In this document: one piece after another, positions 1-12,800 of the stretch
Position numbering within the stretch: the first letter of the stretch is position 1
Layout: every line of letters begins with the position of its first letter
NCBI GenBank assembly: GCA_913045225.1
Contig: CAJWPC010000001.1
Location: 223,594-287,593 of the forward strand
DNA length: 64,000 nt
Reading direction: 5' to 3'
Origin: an uncultured Rhodobiaceae bacterium
GTDB taxonomy: Bacteria; Pseudomonadota; Alphaproteobacteria; Rhizobiales; TMED25
The notes under the pieces: model-generated
The model's input: only the letters and a program-made list of their open reading frames with translations
The model's database searches: none
What the model was told of the DNA's origin: nothing
Translations under genes and position numbers: made by a program

Positions 1-92
1 AATTATTATTTAAATCAAAAAATAATTTTTTCAAAGAAAATAATTTATATTCTGTATGCAAATTGAGAACATAGTACCGATCATATGATTCA

Positions 93-821
93 CTAACCTG
101 AGTTCGGTGTTATCTTATCTAGAATAATTCCAATAGCGACAGATACATTTAAGCTCTTAATTTCTCCAATTGTATTTACACGGTATGTCATATCACAAAG
201 TTTCTTTGTCAAGTTTCTCATTCCTTTACCCTCTTCACCAAATATCAAAACAATTCGATCTTGCAAATTAAAGACTGAATCTTCAATATTAGAGTTAGCT
301 TCGCTATCGAAGCCTATTAACCAATATTTATTTTTTTTTAGCTCGTTTAAGCAATTTGATAAGTTATTTGATGTAATTATATCTATGTATTCTAATCCAC
401 CAGATGACGCTTTTGCTATTATACCTTCATCAAGTTGTTCAAATTTGTTGGTAGTGATTATTGTTTTACAATTGAATGCAGCGCAAGTCCGAATAATTGC
501 CCCAATATTTCTTGGGTCCACAACATTATCTAGAAATACAACTCGTTTAGAATTCGAAAAATCATAATCATTAACTGCAATGATTTTTTTCTTTTCGGAA
601 ACAATTAAAATTCCCTGATGCACTTGATTGCCATCAAGCATTCCATTTATTATTTTTGATTCTACGATTTTGGTACTAAATTTATGAATATCAATATTAT
701 TATTTTCGACTATTTTTTTGTATGCATTTTTTGTAATAAATATCTCTTTTATAACTCTATCCTCATTATAAAGAGCGTGTGTTGCTGCATGATAACCGTG
801 TATATATGCATATTTATTCAT
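93..821 (-). CDS. rlmB: 23S rRNA (guanosine-2'-O-)-methyltransferase, TrmH/SpoU family
   Basis: ORF 242 aa; SpoU motifs VVFLDNVVDPRNIGAIIRTCAAF, IVLIFGEEGKGM, SLNVSVAIGIIL. Confidence 0.9.
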   Translation of the reverse strand: MNKYAYIHGYHAATHALYNEDRVIKEIFITKNAYKKIVENNNIDIHKFSTKIVESKIINGMLDGNQVHQGILIVSEKKKIIAVNDYDFSNSKRVVFLDNVVDPRNIGAIIRTCAAFNCKTIITTNKFEQLDEGIIAKASSGGLEYIDIITSNNLSNCLNELKKNKYWLIGFDSEANSNIEDSVFNLQDRIVLIFGEEGKGMRNLTKKLCDMTYRVNTIGEIKSLNVSVAIGIILDKITPNSG

Positions 822-921
822 AATTGCCTTTACCTCTAGATTTTTATATATCTTTGGTGTAATTGTGTATAGTGTTTAATGCAAACGCTCTTTACGCATA
901 AGCAATTTGGGTTTTTCTATT

Positions 922-1006
922 GGAGGGGTGCCCGAGTGGTTAAAGGGGACGGGCTGTAAACCCGTTGGCTTAGCCTACGTTGGTTCAAATCCAACCCCCT
1001 CCACCA
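922..1006 (+). tRNA. tRNA-Tyr (GTA)
   Basis: Acceptor GGAGGGG/CCCCTCC + ACCA, anticodon loop CTGTAAA, long variable arm, T arm GGTTCAAATCC. Confidence 0.95.
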
Positions 1007-1026
1007 ATTTGTTTACGAATGTTGAT

Positions 1027-1100
1027 GCGGGTGTAGCTCAAAGGTAGAGCAGCAGCCTTCCAAGCTGAGGACGAGGGTTCGATTCCCTTCACCCGCTCCA
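1027..1100 (+). tRNA. tRNA-Gly (TCC)
   Basis: GCGGGTG...CACCCGC TCCA, anticodon loop CTTCCAA, T arm GGGTTCGATTCCC. Confidence 0.95.
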
Positions 1101-1237
1101 AAAAAATATAAAATTTTTGTTTATTTTTTTGTAGATTTTTTAAAATAATCAACTATATATGGTAAAGAATTCATTCATCATTAACATAATAATCGTATAA
1201 AAAATATGATTTACTAACTATTAAGGTAGGAAGAAAC

Positions 1238-2425
1238 ATGGCTAAAGAAAAGTTTGATCGCAGTAAACCGCATTGTAACATTGGTACAATCGGTCACGTA
1301 GACCACGGTAAAACAACATTAACTGCAGCAATTACAAAAGTGCTTTCAGAAGCAGGTGGAGCAGAATTTTCTGCGTATGACGCTATCGATAAAGCTCCAG
1401 AAGAAAAGGCACGTGGGATAACAATATCAACTGCTCACGTCGAGTATACAACAGACAATAGGCATTATGCTCACGTAGATTGTCCAGGTCACGCTGATTA
1501 CGTAAAAAATATGATAACTGGTGCCGCGCAAATGGATGGAGCGATTCTTGTTGTTAATGCAGCTGATGGGCCAATGCCACAAACTAGAGAACATATCTTA
1601 CTTGCAAGACAAGTTGGCGTTCCCGCACTTGTCGTTTACTTAAACAAAGTTGATCAAGTTGATGATGATGAGCTACTAGATTTAGTTGAAATGGAAGTAA
1701 GAGAACTTTTAAGCTCTTATGAATTTCCTGGCGATGATATACCAATAGTAAAAGGATCTGCACTAGCTGCACTCGAAGGTAGAGATGATGAAATTGGTAA
1801 AAATTCAATTATGGAATTAATGGCCGCTGTTGACTCATATATTCCTCAACCTGATAGACCAAAAGATCAACCATTCTTGATGCCAATAGAAGACGTCTTT
1901 TCGATTTCAGGCCGCGGAACTGTTGTGACTGGAAGAGTTGAACGTGGTGTTATAAATGTCGGTGAAGAAATAGAAATTGTCGGCATTAAGGATACAGCAA
2001 AAACAACATGTACTGGTGTTGAAATGTTTAGAAAGCTTCTAGATCAAGGTGAGGCTGGAGATAATGTTGGTGTGCTACTCAGGGGAACCAAAAGGGAAGA
2101 AGTTGAAAGAGGACAGGTTTTGGCAAAGCCAGCATCAATCAAACCTTTTGCAAAATTCAAAGCTAATGCATACATACTTACGAAGGATGAGGGAGGCAGA
2201 CATACACCTTTCTTTACAAACTACCGACCACAATTTTATTTCCGTACAACAGATGTTACAGGCGTAGTTTCGCTACCACAAGGTACTGAAATGGTAATGC
2301 CCGGTGATAACATTGAAATGGATGTAGAATTAATCACTCCAATAGCAATGGAAGAAAATTTGAGGTTTGCTATTCGTGAAGGCGGTAGAACCGTCGGTGC
2401 TGGAGTAGTTTCAAAGATAACCTAA
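1238..2425 (+). CDS. tuf: elongation factor Tu
   Basis: 395 aa; [22 protein letters not shown]. Confidence 0.98.
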   Translation: MAKEKFDRSKPHCNIGTIGHVDHGKTTLTAAITKVLSEAGGAEFSAYDAIDKAPEEKARGITISTAHVEYTTDNRHYAHVDCPGHADYVKNMITGAAQMDGAILVVNAADGPMPQTREHILLARQVGVPALVVYLNKVDQVDDDELLDLVEMEVRELLSSYEFPGDDIPIVKGSALAALEGRDDEIGKNSIMELMAAVDSYIPQPDRPKDQPFLMPIEDVFSISGRGTVVTGRVERGVINVGEEIEIVGIKDTAKTTCTGVEMFRKLLDQGEAGDNVGVLLRGTKREEVERGQVLAKPASIKPFAKFKANAYILTKDEGGRHTPFFTNYRPQFYFRTTDVTGVVSLPQGTEMVMPGDNIEMDVELITPIAMEENLRFAIREGGRTVGAGVVSKIT

Positions 2426-2453
2426 GTTAATTGACAGGTGGTTCAATTAATAC

Positions 2454-2529
2454 AGGAGTGTAGCTCAATTGGCAGAGCGTCGGTCTCCAAAACCGAAGGT
2501 TGGGGGTTCGACTCCCTCCACTCCTGCCA
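2454..2529 (+). tRNA. tRNA-Trp (CCA)
   Basis: AGGAGTG...CACTCCT GCCA, anticodon loop CTCCAAA, T arm GGGTTCGACTCCC; between tuf and secE. Confidence 0.95.
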
Positions 2530-2555
2530 AAAAATAAAAAGTACTAATTAAAATC

Positions 2556-2753
2556 ATGGCAAAATTCAGACCTGTAAAATACGTACAAGAAGTTAAGAAC
2601 GAGATGGACAAGGTCACATGGCCTTCACGTCGTGAAACCACTGTGACGTCAATCATGGTTTTAATTTTTGTATTTATTGCCGCAATTTTCTTTCTATTAT
2701 CTGACCAATTACTTAGCTGGGTTGTTGGTTTGATACTTGGGATTGGTGGTTAA
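2556..2753 (+). CDS. secE: preprotein translocase subunit SecE
   Basis: 65 aa; EVKNEMDKVTWPSRRET motif and one TM segment; upstream of nusG. Confidence 0.95.
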   Translation: MAKFRPVKYVQEVKNEMDKVTWPSRRETTVTSIMVLIFVFIAAIFFLLSDQLLSWVVGLILGIGG

Positions 2754-2755
2754 TA

Positions 2756-3286
2756 ATGGCTCATAATTGGTTTATAGTGCACGCTTACTCAAACTTTGAA
2801 AAGCAAGTAGCAAACTCAATAAAAGAGCAGGCTATACAGAGAGGCATGGAAGATAAATTTAGCGAGATTCTCGTTCCCACCGAAGATGTAGTGCAAGTAA
2901 GAAAAGGAAGAAAAGTCCAATCTGAAAGAAAGTTTTTCCCAGGCTATGTGCTAGTAAAAATGGAAATGAGTGATGAAGCTTATCATCTAGTTAAAAAAAC
3001 AAATAAGGTTGCGGGGTTTCTTGGCTCTCAGAATAAACCAATTCCAATCACAAAAGAAGAAGTTGACCGTATCATGACGCAAGTCCAAGAAGGTGTTGAT
3101 GGACCGCTATCTACAATTTCATTTGAAATTGGAGAGCAGGTTAGAGTCGCTGAAGGACCGTTCGCATCCTTTAGTGGAGTTGTTGAGGAAGTTGATACTG
3201 AAAGATCAAGATTAAAGGTTGCAGTTTCAATTTTTGGTCGCGCCACGCCTGTTGAGTTAGAATACAATCAAGTTGAAAAGTTATAG
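2756..3286 (+). CDS. nusG: transcription antitermination factor NusG
   Basis: 176 aa; WFIVHAYSNFEKQVA, FPGYVLVKM, KOW motif GPFASFSGVVEEVD. Confidence 0.97.
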   Translation: MAHNWFIVHAYSNFEKQVANSIKEQAIQRGMEDKFSEILVPTEDVVQVRKGRKVQSERKFFPGYVLVKMEMSDEAYHLVKKTNKVAGFLGSQNKPIPITKEEVDRIMTQVQEGVDGPLSTISFEIGEQVRVAEGPFASFSGVVEEVDTERSRLKVAVSIFGRATPVELEYNQVEKL

Positions 3287-3344
3287 TGTTTGATTTTAAT
3301 AAAAAAATATGTAATGTGTACTTTATTCAAATAGAGGATAAGTA

Positions 3345-3773
3345 ATGGCAAAAAAGATTGAAGGTTATTTAAAACTACATGTTCCTGCTGGGAAGGCTGC
3401 GCCGGCTCCTCCAATTGGACCTGCTCTAGGCCAAAGAGGCTTAAATATTATGGAGTTTTGCAAAGCTTTCAACGCGGAAACTCAAGATCTTGAACCAGAA
3501 ATGCCTATACCGACGACAATAACTATCTACCAAGATAAGTCATTTACATTTACAACAAAAACACCACCGGCCTCCTATTTATTAAAAAAAGCTGCAAATC
3601 TAGCAAAGGGTGGCTCAACACCGGGAAGAGAGAGTGCTGGGACCGTGACGAAAAAACAAGTAGAAGAAATTGCTGAACAAAAAATGAAAGATCTCAACGC
3701 AAATTCTATTGATCAAGCTGCAAAGATTATAGAGGGATCAGCTCGGTCAATGGGTTTTGAGGTTGTAGAATAA
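3345..3773 (+). CDS. rplK: 50S ribosomal protein L11
   Basis: 142 aa; [33 protein letters not shown]. Confidence 0.98.
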   Translation: MAKKIEGYLKLHVPAGKAAPAPPIGPALGQRGLNIMEFCKAFNAETQDLEPEMPIPTTITIYQDKSFTFTTKTPPASYLLKKAANLAKGGSTPGRESAGTVTKKQVEEIAEQKMKDLNANSIDQAAKIIEGSARSMGFEVVE

Positions 3774-3782
3774 GGTAAGTAA

Positions 3783-4478
3783 ATGGGAAAGATAGGAAAA
3801 AGATATACTGAAATTTCAAGCTCAACTGACTCTAAAACTCTATATGGAATTGATGAAGCCGTCAAACTTGTGAAGAACAATGCTAAGGCAAAGTTCAATG
3901 AGACCATTGAAATATCTTTTAACTTGGGCGTTGACCCAAAACAAGCTGATCAGATGGTTCGAGGGGTTGTAAATTTACCTGAAGGTACAGGAAAAACTGT
4001 TAAAGTGGCTGTATTTGCAAGAGATGCGAAAGCAAAAGAGGCAGAAGCAGCAGGAGCTGATATTGTAGGTAGCGATGATTTAGCTGAAACAGTGAAAAGT
4101 GGGAAATTTGATTTTGATCGGGTAATTTCAACACCTGATATGATGGCGGTTGTTGGGCAGTTGGGAAAAGTTCTAGGGCCAAAGGGGCTAATGCCCAACC
4201 CTAAATTGGGAACCGTCACTGACAATATCAGTGATGCAGTAAAAAATATCAAAGGAGGCTCAGTAGAATATCGCGTTGAAAAAGCTGGAATAGTTCACGC
4301 AGGTATCGGTAAAGCAGATTTTTCAGAAAGTGCAATTAAAAATAATGTACTGGCAATCATTGAGGCAATTCAGTCCGCAAAACCCACTGGTGCAAAAGGA
4401 ACATATATCAAAGGAATTACCTTGACATCAACAATGGGTGTTGGTGTAAAACTTGATCCAGCCATACTTGAGACTTAA
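3783..4478 (+). CDS. rplA: 50S ribosomal protein L1
   Basis: 231 aa; [23 protein letters not shown]. Confidence 0.98.
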   Translation: MGKIGKRYTEISSSTDSKTLYGIDEAVKLVKNNAKAKFNETIEISFNLGVDPKQADQMVRGVVNLPEGTGKTVKVAVFARDAKAKEAEAAGADIVGSDDLAETVKSGKFDFDRVISTPDMMAVVGQLGKVLGPKGLMPNPKLGTVTDNISDAVKNIKGGSVEYRVEKAGIVHAGIGKADFSESAIKNNVLAIIEAIQSAKPTGAKGTYIKGITLTSTMGVGVKLDPAILET

Positions 4479-4560
4479 TTAAAAAAAATAAATAAATTGA
4501 CTTTACATTTAGGATTAAAAAGCATAAATATATTTTAAATATGTACAACCTGTCCTAGAT

Positions 4561-4676
4561 TATAGGGGCTTCGGCTTAATTTCCTATATGAGACAATGCG
4601 ATGTTTACTGAAACCTAAATGTCGCCACAGTTAGTATAAAATACTACGGGCAGGTAACATTCGTTATTTCGAATGT
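4561..4676 (+). promoter_or_regulatory. candidate L10 (rplJL) autoregulatory mRNA leader
   Basis: 216-nt rplA-rplJ gap; TATAGG...CCTATA stem enclosing a GGGC(UUCG)GCUU hairpin, and ACATTCG-TTATTT-CGAATGT hairpin (4657-4676) just upstream of the rplJ SD; position matches known L10 leaders. Confidence 0.55.
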
Positions 4677-4694
4677 ACACTGAAAGAGGAAACT

Positions 4695-5213
4695 GTGGAC
4701 AGACAAGCTAAAGAATCTTTTGTTGCGAATCTCAAAGATGTATTCAACACATCTGCCGTTGTGGTTGTGGCACAAAATACTGGTCTGACCGTATCAGAAA
4801 TGAACGAACTGCGAAGTGCTATGCGCGATGCGGGTGGGCAAATCAAGGTAATCAAGAATAAACTAACAAAAATTGCGCTTGATGGTACACCTCTATCCGC
4901 TATAGAAGAGTATTTGAATGGGCCGTCAATGTTAGCCTATTCAGACGACCCTGTAGCTGCGCCAAAAATCGCAATAAAATTTGCAAAAGAAAATGATAAC
5001 TTTGTTGTTCTCGGTGGATCTCTTCCAGAAAAGAAAATTGATCTTGGGGAAGTTAAACAACTTGCAAGTCTCCCATCGCTAGATGAATTAAGGGCTAAAA
5101 TACTTGGCCTCATTAATACGCCTGCAGGAAATATCGCAAGTCTCGTAAATACACCAGGTACCAATTTAGCCCAGGTTGTTAAAGCCTATTCAGAAAAAAG
5201 CGAAGCAGCCTAG
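4695..5213 (+). CDS. rplJ: 50S ribosomal protein L10 (GTG start)
   Basis: 172 aa; MDRQAKESFVANLKDVF...VVVVAQNTGLTVSEMNELR; SD GAGGA upstream of GTG. Confidence 0.95.
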   Translation: MDRQAKESFVANLKDVFNTSAVVVVAQNTGLTVSEMNELRSAMRDAGGQIKVIKNKLTKIALDGTPLSAIEEYLNGPSMLAYSDDPVAAPKIAIKFAKENDNFVVLGGSLPEKKIDLGEVKQLASLPSLDELRAKILGLINTPAGNIASLVNTPGTNLAQVVKAYSEKSEAA

Positions 5214-5243
5214 TTTTTATAATTAATTAAGATAGGACAGGAA

Positions 5244-5630
5244 ATGGCAGATTTAGAAAAAATTGCAGAAAGTTTATCAAGTTTAACAATTCTTGAGGCA
5301 TCAGAATTAACAAAGATGCTTGAAGAAAAATGGGGTGTATCCGCAGCTGCGCAAGTTGCTGTCGCGGCGGCACCTGCTGGCGGGGATGCAGGTGGAGCTT
5401 CGGCTTCAGCAGAAGAAAAAACTGAATTCAGTGTTGTTCTTGCAAGCATGGGTGATCAGAAGATTAATGTCATCAAAGAAGTCAGGGCTATCACAGGCCT
5501 TGGATTAAAAGAGGCAAAAGATCTTGTTGAGTCTGCCCCTAAGCCAGTAAAAGAGGGTGTAGCAAAAGATGAAGCAGATAAGATTAAAGAACAATTGGAA
5601 GGAGCCGGTGCTACCGTTGAAGTTAAATAG
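5244..5630 (+). CDS. rplL: 50S ribosomal protein L7/L12
   Basis: 128 aa; [22 protein letters not shown]. Confidence 0.98.
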   Translation: MADLEKIAESLSSLTILEASELTKMLEEKWGVSAAAQVAVAAAPAGGDAGGASASAEEKTEFSVVLASMGDQKINVIKEVRAITGLGLKEAKDLVESAPKPVKEGVAKDEADKIKEQLEGAGATVEVK

Positions 5631-5693
5631 AAGATAACATTCTAGCGAAAGCTAAAAAAAAAATTCTATATTAACTATTAACGGGAACACAGC

Positions 5694-8600
5694 ATGTCTG
5701 AAACTTTCATTGGACGAAAAAGAGTAAGAAAATCATTTGGTAAGATCCGCGAAGTTGCGGAGATGCCTAATCTAATTGAAGTACAAAAATCATCATATGA
5801 TTATTTCCTTCAAGCAACAGAGCCTGACGGCGGGAGAGACAATACAGGATTACAGTCTGTATTCACATCTGTATTCCCAATTACAGACTTTAACGAAAGT
5901 TCTCGCCTTGAATTCGTAAAATACGATTTTGATGCACCAAAATATGATGTTGAAGAATGTCAACAGAGGGGTTTAACATATGCAGCGCCCCTTAGGGCAA
6001 CGCTAAGACTGATCGTATTTGATATTGACGAAGATACACAAACACCATCTGTAAAGGATATAAAAGAACAAGAAGTCTATATGGGCGATATCCCATTAAT
6101 GACAAATAATGGTACATTCATATTTAATGGCACCGAAAGAGTTGTCGTGAGTCAGATGCATCGTAGTCCCGGAGTATTTTTCGATCATGACAAAGGCAAA
6201 TCTCACTCAAGTGGAAAGATACTTTATGCTGCAAGAATAATTCCTTACAGAGGATCATGGCTCGATTTTGAATTTGATGCGAAAGATCTTGTATATGCTC
6301 GTATCGATCGTAAGAGAAAAATACCAGTTTCAACAATTCTCTTTGCGCTCGGTTATGACTCCGAAGAAATACTTAATAATTTCTATCATAAATATGTCGT
6401 TGAAATGAACAAAAAAGGTTGGGTTTCGGACTTTAAGGGGGCCCAATACAAAGGGATAAAGATTGCGGCAGACCTAATTAATGCCGATACAGGTGAGGTT
6501 GCCGCTGAAGCAGGAACGAAAATGACTCCAAGATACATCAACAAGTTAGTGGAGTCAGGGCTCAAAAAAATTCTGTATGCAAAAGAAGCACTTGTCGGTC
6601 AATTTGTGGCAGAAGATATTGTAAACCTAAAAACGGGACTCGTTTATGCAGAAGCAGGTGACGAGATAACCATGGATCTTCTCGAAGCGCTCGAGTCAAA
6701 TAAAATATCGAAATTACCAATATTAGAAATCGATCATGTGAATACAGGTGCTTTCATTCGGGATACATTAAAAGTTGATAAAAATCAAAACAAAAGAGAG
6801 GCACTAGTCGATATCTATCGCTTGATGAGGCCAGGTGAGCCACCCACTGATGAGACTGCAGAAAGTTTATTTGAAAGCTTATTTTTTGATCCTGATAGGT
6901 ATGACTTGTCGGCTGTTGGGCGTGTAAAAATGAACATGAGATTAGAGCTTGACGCTGATGATGACTATTGCGTATTGAGAAAAGAAGACATATTAGCGGT
7001 CGTAAAGCATCTTGTTGAGCTCAGAGATGGAAAAGGTGACGTTGATGATATCGATCACTTAGGCAATCGAAGGGTTAGATCAGTTGGAGAGTTAGTTGAA
7101 AATCAATACAGGATTGGCTTGCTCCGTATGGAAAGGGCCATAAGGGAAAAATTAAGTTCCGTTGATATAGATACTGTTATGCCTAATGACTTGATTAATG
7201 CTAAACCAATAACGGCAGCTTTGAGGGAATTTTTTGGCTCCTCGCAACTTTCACAATTTATGGACCAGACAAATCCACTCTCTCTGATCACCCACATTAG
7301 ACGCGTATCAGCGCTTGGGCCAGGTGGGCTAACCCGAGAAAGAGCGGGATTTGAAGTGCGTGACGTTCACCCAACACACTATGGTCGAATTTGCCCGATT
7401 GAGACCCCAGAAGGTCCAAATATAGGCTTGATCAATTCTTTGGCAACTTTTGCACGAGTAAATAAATATGGTTTTATTGAAAGTCCATATAGGAAAGTTG
7501 TAAAAAGTAAGGTTACAGACGATGTTGTGTACTTATCTGCAATTGAAGAAACTAAATATAACATAGCTCAAGCAAATGCAACTCTTGATAGCAAGTCTAA
7601 GTTTGTTGACGAACTCATAAATTGTCGACTTGCTGGGGAGGTTCAATTAGTACCTGCGGAAAAAGTTGATTTTATGGATGTATCACCAAAACAATTAGTT
7701 TCGGCAGCTGCAGCTCTCATACCATTTCTTGAAAATGATGATGCAAACAGAGCGCTCATGGGGTCTAACATGCAGCGTCAGGCAGTGCCTTTGATGAAAA
7801 CTGAAGCCCCATTTGTTGGGACTGGAATGGAGTCTGTTGTTGCCAGGGACTCTGGTGCCGCTGTCACAGCCAGACGTACAGGTATCGTAGACCAAGTGGA
7901 CTCAAACCGTATTGTAATTAGAGCAACAAACGAGAAAGATGCCTCAAAATCTGCAATCGATATTTATAATTTAGCAAAATTTCAAAGATCAAATCAGAAT
8001 ACATGCATAAATCAAAGACCGCTTGTAAAAGTGGGTGAGTCGGTTGATGCAGGAGATATTATCGCTGATGGTCCATCAACGGATTTGGGCGATCTGGCAT
8101 TAGGTAAAAATGTACTTGTCGCCTACATGCCATGGAATGGTTACAACTATGAAGACTCGATTCTTATATCAGAAAGAGTGGTAAGAGAAGATACATTTAC
8201 CTCAATTCACCTAGAAGAATTTGAAGTCATGGCTCGAGATACCAAACTTGGACCTGAAGATATAACAAGAGATATACCAAATGTTGGTGAAGAGGCTCTC
8301 AAGAACCTTGACGAAGCTGGAATAGTCTATATTGGTGCTGAGGTAAAGGCAGGGGATATATTAGTCGGTAAGATTACACCAAAAGGTGAGAGCCCAATGA
8401 CCCCTGAAGAGAAGCTATTAAGAGCAATTTTTGGTGAAAAAGCAACAGATGTGAGAGATACGTCGTTAAGACTACCACCAGGTGTTACAGGAACTGTCGT
8501 CGAGGTTAGAGTCTTCAATAGGCATGGCATAGAAAAAGATGAAAGAGCTCTTGCCATAGAGCGCGATGAAATTGTCAGATTGTCTAAGGATAAGGACGAT

Positions 8601-9827
8601 GAAACAAATATACTCGACAGGAATGTTATGGCAAAATTGAAAGACACTCTGATCGGTTGTGAGGTGGCAAAAGGTGGATCTGGGCTAAAGAAAGGAACAA
8701 AATTAAATTCAGAAAATATTGAAAAAATCGAAAGAATAGACTGGTGGAATTTTGTCCTAACAAGCGACAAAAAAATGAAAGAGATCGAAGCTATGAAAGC
8801 ACAATATGATCAGTCAAAAGATGCTATTGAGAATCGTTTCATCGATAAGGTTGAAAAATTACAACGTGGAGATGATATGCTTCCAGGTGTAATGAAAATG
8901 ATTAAAGTGTTTGTTGCTGTTAAAAGAAAGCTTCAACCAGGAGATAAAATGGCTGGGAGGCATGGTAATAAGGGTGTTGTTTCTCGCATTATGCCACAGG
9001 AAGATATGCCATATCTAGAAGATGGTACACCTGTCGATGTTGTGCTGAATCCCCTGGGCGTGCCAAGTCGCATGAATGTCGGGCAAATTCTCGAAACCCA
9101 TCTTGGATGGGCTTGCAGGGGACTTGGAAAATTAATTGGTGAGTCAATTGATTTAATACAAGAAAAAGATAAAGACGCTAAAAATTTAAGAAAAACTTTA
9201 AACGATATTTATGGTAAAAATGAAACTATTGACGCATTAAAGAGAGATGATCTCGTAGAGCTTGCGGTAAATTTAAGTAAAGGCGTGCCTATTGCAACTC
9301 CAGTATTTGATGGTGCCCGTGAACATGACATTGATAAACTTCTTGAGAAAGCTGGTCTTGATAAGTCTGGGCAAGTCAAGTTATTTGATGGAAGAACAGG
9401 GGAAGAGTTTGATAGAAAGGTAACAGTTGGATATAAATATATACTCAAACTTCACCATCTAGTTGATGACAAAATCCACGCCAGATCAATAGGACCATAT
9501 AGTCTGGTCACTCAGCAACCTCTTGGCGGAAAAGCTCAATTTGGCGGGCAACGATTTGGTGAAATGGAGGTTTGGGCTCTTGAGGCTTATGGCGCGGCAT
9601 ACACACTCCAAGAAATGTTAACGGTAAAATCCGATGATGTCGCTGGGCGCACGAAAGTTTATGAAGCAATTGTACGTGGCGATGATGCGTTTGAGGCTGG
9701 GATTCCGGAATCATTTAATGTGCTAGTAAAAGAAATACGCTCATTAGGCTTAAATGTTGAACTAAAGACTTCAGATCTTTCAAATGAGTCAGCAAACAAT
9801 AACCTCTCAGATATGAGCAGCGAATAA
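5694..9827 (+). CDS. rpoB: DNA-directed RNA polymerase subunit beta
   Basis: 1377 aa; [69 protein letters not shown]. Confidence 0.99.
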   Translation: MSETFIGRKRVRKSFGKIREVAEMPNLIEVQKSSYDYFLQATEPDGGRDNTGLQSVFTSVFPITDFNESSRLEFVKYDFDAPKYDVEECQQRGLTYAAPLRATLRLIVFDIDEDTQTPSVKDIKEQEVYMGDIPLMTNNGTFIFNGTERVVVSQMHRSPGVFFDHDKGKSHSSGKILYAARIIPYRGSWLDFEFDAKDLVYARIDRKRKIPVSTILFALGYDSEEILNNFYHKYVVEMNKKGWVSDFKGAQYKGIKIAADLINADTGEVAAEAGTKMTPRYINKLVESGLKKILYAKEALVGQFVAEDIVNLKTGLVYAEAGDEITMDLLEALESNKISKLPILEIDHVNTGAFIRDTLKVDKNQNKREALVDIYRLMRPGEPPTDETAESLFESLFFDPDRYDLSAVGRVKMNMRLELDADDDYCVLRKEDILAVVKHLVELRDGKGDVDDIDHLGNRRVRSVGELVENQYRIGLLRMERAIREKLSSVDIDTVMPNDLINAKPITAALREFFGSSQLSQFMDQTNPLSLITHIRRVSALGPGGLTRERAGFEVRDVHPTHYGRICPIETPEGPNIGLINSLATFARVNKYGFIESPYRKVVKSKVTDDVVYLSAIEETKYNIAQANATLDSKSKFVDELINCRLAGEVQLVPAEKVDFMDVSPKQLVSAAAALIPFLENDDANRALMGSNMQRQAVPLMKTEAPFVGTGMESVVARDSGAAVTARRTGIVDQVDSNRIVIRATNEKDASKSAIDIYNLAKFQRSNQNTCINQRPLVKVGESVDAGDIIADGPSTDLGDLALGKNVLVAYMPWNGYNYEDSILISERVVREDTFTSIHLEEFEVMARDTKLGPEDITRDIPNVGEEALKNLDEAGIVYIGAEVKAGDILVGKITPKGESPMTPEEKLLRAIFGEKATDVRDTSLRLPPGVTGTVVEVRVFNRHGIEKDERALAIERDEIVRLSKDKDDETNILDRNVMAKLKDTLIGCEVAKGGSGLKKGTKLNSENIEKIERIDWWNFVLTSDKKMKEIEAMKAQYDQSKDAIENRFIDKVEKLQRGDDMLPGVMKMIKVFVAVKRKLQPGDKMAGRHGNKGVVSRIMPQEDMPYLEDGTPVDVVLNPLGVPSRMNVGQILETHLGWACRGLGKLIGESIDLIQEKDKDAKNLRKTLNDIYGKNETIDALKRDDLVELAVNLSKGVPIATPVFDGAREHDIDKLLEKAGLDKSGQVKLFDGRTGEEFDRKVTVGYKYILKLHHLVDDKIHARSIGPYSLVTQQPLGGKAQFGGQRFGEMEVWALEAYGAAYTLQEMLTVKSDDVAGRTKVYEAIVRGDDAFEAGIPESFNVLVKEIRSLGLNVELKTSDLSNESANNNLSDMSSE

Positions 9828-9838
9828 TAGGAAAAAAT

Positions 9839-12800
9839 ATGAATCAAGATTTAACAAATGTTTTTAATCCAAACTTTTCACAATCACAAATTTTTGATCA
9901 GATAAAAATTACTATTGCATCACCTGAGAAGATGCTCTCATGGTCTTTTGGTGAAATAAAAAAACCTGAAACGATCAATTATAGAACGTTTAAACCGGAG
10001 AGAGATGGTCTATTTTGCTCGAGAATTTTTGGTCCAATAAAAGACTACGAATGTCTTTGTGGCAAATATAAGCGTATGAAGTATAGAGGGGTAATCTGTG
10101 AAAAATGTGGTGTGGAAGTCACTTTGTCGAAAGTTAGGCGTGATAGAATGGGCCATATTGAACTCGCGGCTCCTGTTGCGCACATTTGGTTTTTGAAATC
10201 ACTTCCATCAAGAATTGGACTGCTTTTAGATATGAAATTAAAAGATCTTGAGCGGGTTCTCTACTTTGAGAATTTTATAGTGATAGAGCCCGGGCTGACA
10301 CCACTAAAAGAATTACAACTGCTAACTGAAGATGAACTCCTTGCATACAAGGATGAATATGGGGATGACTCATTCACAGTTGGAATTGGCGCTGAAGCGA
10401 TACGGGATTTATTAATAGGGCTTGACCTTGAAAAGCTTGCAGAAAGTTTGAGGGTTGAAATTGACGAGTCCACCTCTGAGCTTAAACCAATAAAACTTGC
10501 AAAAAGATTAAAAGTTGTAGAGGCATTTTTAAGTTCTGGAAACAAGCCTGAATGGATGATTATGACAATTGTACCCGTCATACCACCTGAACTAAGACCT
10601 CTTGTTCCCCTAGACGGTGGTAGATTTGCAACATCTGATCTGAATGATTTATACAGAAGGGTCATAAACAGAAATAATCGTCTCAAACGCCTAATAGAGC
10701 TGAAAGCGCCCGAAATAATTATTCGTAACGAAAAGAGGATGCTCCAAGAGTCTGTTGATGCGCTATATGACAATGGAAGAAGAGGGCGTGTAATAACCGG
10801 CGCAAACAAGAGACCGTTGAAGTCACTTGCGGATATGCTGAAAGGTAAACAAGGAAGATTTAGGCAAAACCTACTTGGAAAAAGGGTTGATTACTCAGGT
10901 AGATCGGTAATTGTTACAGGTCCAACACTAAAACTACATCAATGTGGTTTGCCAAAAAGAATGGCATTAGAGTTATTTAAACCGTTTATCTACTCAAAGC
11001 TTGAAGCAAAAGGTCTATCAACAACAGTCAAACAAGCAAAAAGATTAGTTGAAAAAGAACGCCCAGAGGTTTGGGACATACTTGACGAGGTTATTAGGGA
11101 ACACCCTGTCCTTCTTAACCGTGCTCCAACACTTCATAGGCTTGGTATACAAGCATTTGAGCCAACACTAGTTGAAGGTAAGGCTATACAGTTGCATCCA
11201 CTCGTATGTTCAGCATTTAACGCTGATTTTGATGGTGACCAAATGGCAGTCCATGTTCCATTATCACTTGAGGCTCAGTTGGAAGCAAGGGTGCTGATGA
11301 TGTCAACCAATAATATACTTCATCCAGCCGATGGCTCGCCAATAATTGTTCCCAGTCAAGATATGGTCTTGGGATTATATTATCTGTCGCTTGTCAAGGA
11401 TAATGAGCCCGGAGAAGGTATGGTTTTTGGTAATATGAATGAAGTACATTACGCTCTTCAGTCAGGAATTACAACTCTTCACGCAAAAATAAAAGGAAGA
11501 TTTACAACAAAAGACGAGGATGGCAACGTAATAAAAGAAACCCATGAAACAACACCTGGCAGACTTCTCATGGGCGAGCTGCTGCCTAAATACCACTCAA
11601 TCAATTTCTCGCTTTGCAACAAGGTTATGACGAAAAAAGATATTTCAAGGATGATTGACGAAGTATACAGGCACTCAGGCCAAAAGGATACTGTTATATT
11701 CTGTGATAAAATTATGGCGCTTGGTTTTCATCATGGCTGTAAGGCCGGGATCTCATTCGGTAAAGATGACATGGTTATACCAGAAACAAAATCAAATTTA
11801 ATTGATGAAACGAACGTGTTGGTGAAAGAATATGAAAACCAATATAACGATGGTTTAATAACGCAAGGTGAAAAATATAACAAGGTGGTTGATGCTTGGG
11901 CAAAATGCACTGATAAAGTTGCTGATGAGATGATGTCAAAAATACAAGTGATTGAAGTTGAAGAAAATTCAGATAAACAAAAAGATCAAAACTCAATTTA
12001 TATGATGGCACACTCTGGTGCGCGCGGATCACCAGCTCAAATGAAGCAACTCGCAGGGATGAGGGGGCTTATGGCGAAGCCGTCTGGGGAGATTATAGAA
12101 ACTCCAATTACATCAAACTTCAAAGAAGGGTTATCAGTTCTTGAATATTTCAATTCTACCCATGGAGCTAGGAAAGGATTAGCTGACACTGCATTAAAAA
12201 CCGCAAATTCAGGCTATCTAACAAGAAGACTTGTGGATGTTGCACAAGATTGTATTATTTTAGAACGCGATTGTGGCACAGATAATGGTATCACATTGAG
12301 AAGTGTGATGGATGGTGGTGAAATTATTGTTCCTATCAGCGATAGGTTGCTTGGTAGATATTTGGCAGAAGATATAAAGGATCCATCTACAGGCAAAGTT
12401 CTATTCGATAAGGATAATATGATAGACGAGGCTTTATCCAAAGAAATAGAAGAATCTGGTATTGATGCTGTAAAAGTTAGATCTGTGCTCACCTGTGAGT
12501 CAAAAATTGGAGCCTGTGGGAGATGTTACGGCAGAGACCTTGCGAGGGGAACCTCAGTTAACGTAGGCGAAGCAGTTGGGGTTCTTGCAGCTCAATCTAT
12601 TGGAGAGCCCGGAACTCAGTTAACAATGAGGACATTTCACATTGGTGGTACTGCGCAAGTAGTAGACCAATCCTTTATTGAAAGCTCGCATGACGGTAAA
12701 ATATCTATACAAAACCCTTCACTTGCAACTGACTCAAATAACAGAGTTGTGGTCACAGGAAGAAGCCTATTGGTAGCAGTGCTCGATGAAAACGACTCTG

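Noticed and set aside
2465-2656. Minus-strand 63-aa ORF over tRNA-Trp and secE
   Set aside because: Part of it is the tRNA-Trp gene read backwards; spurious
5643-5654. TAGC-GAAA-GCTA mini-hairpin between rplL and rpoB
   Set aside because: Only a 4-bp stem followed by an A-run; too weak to call an attenuator
10261-10809. 182-aa ORF antisense to rpoC
   Set aside because: Shadow ORF inside a strongly conserved gene; no domain, no RBS
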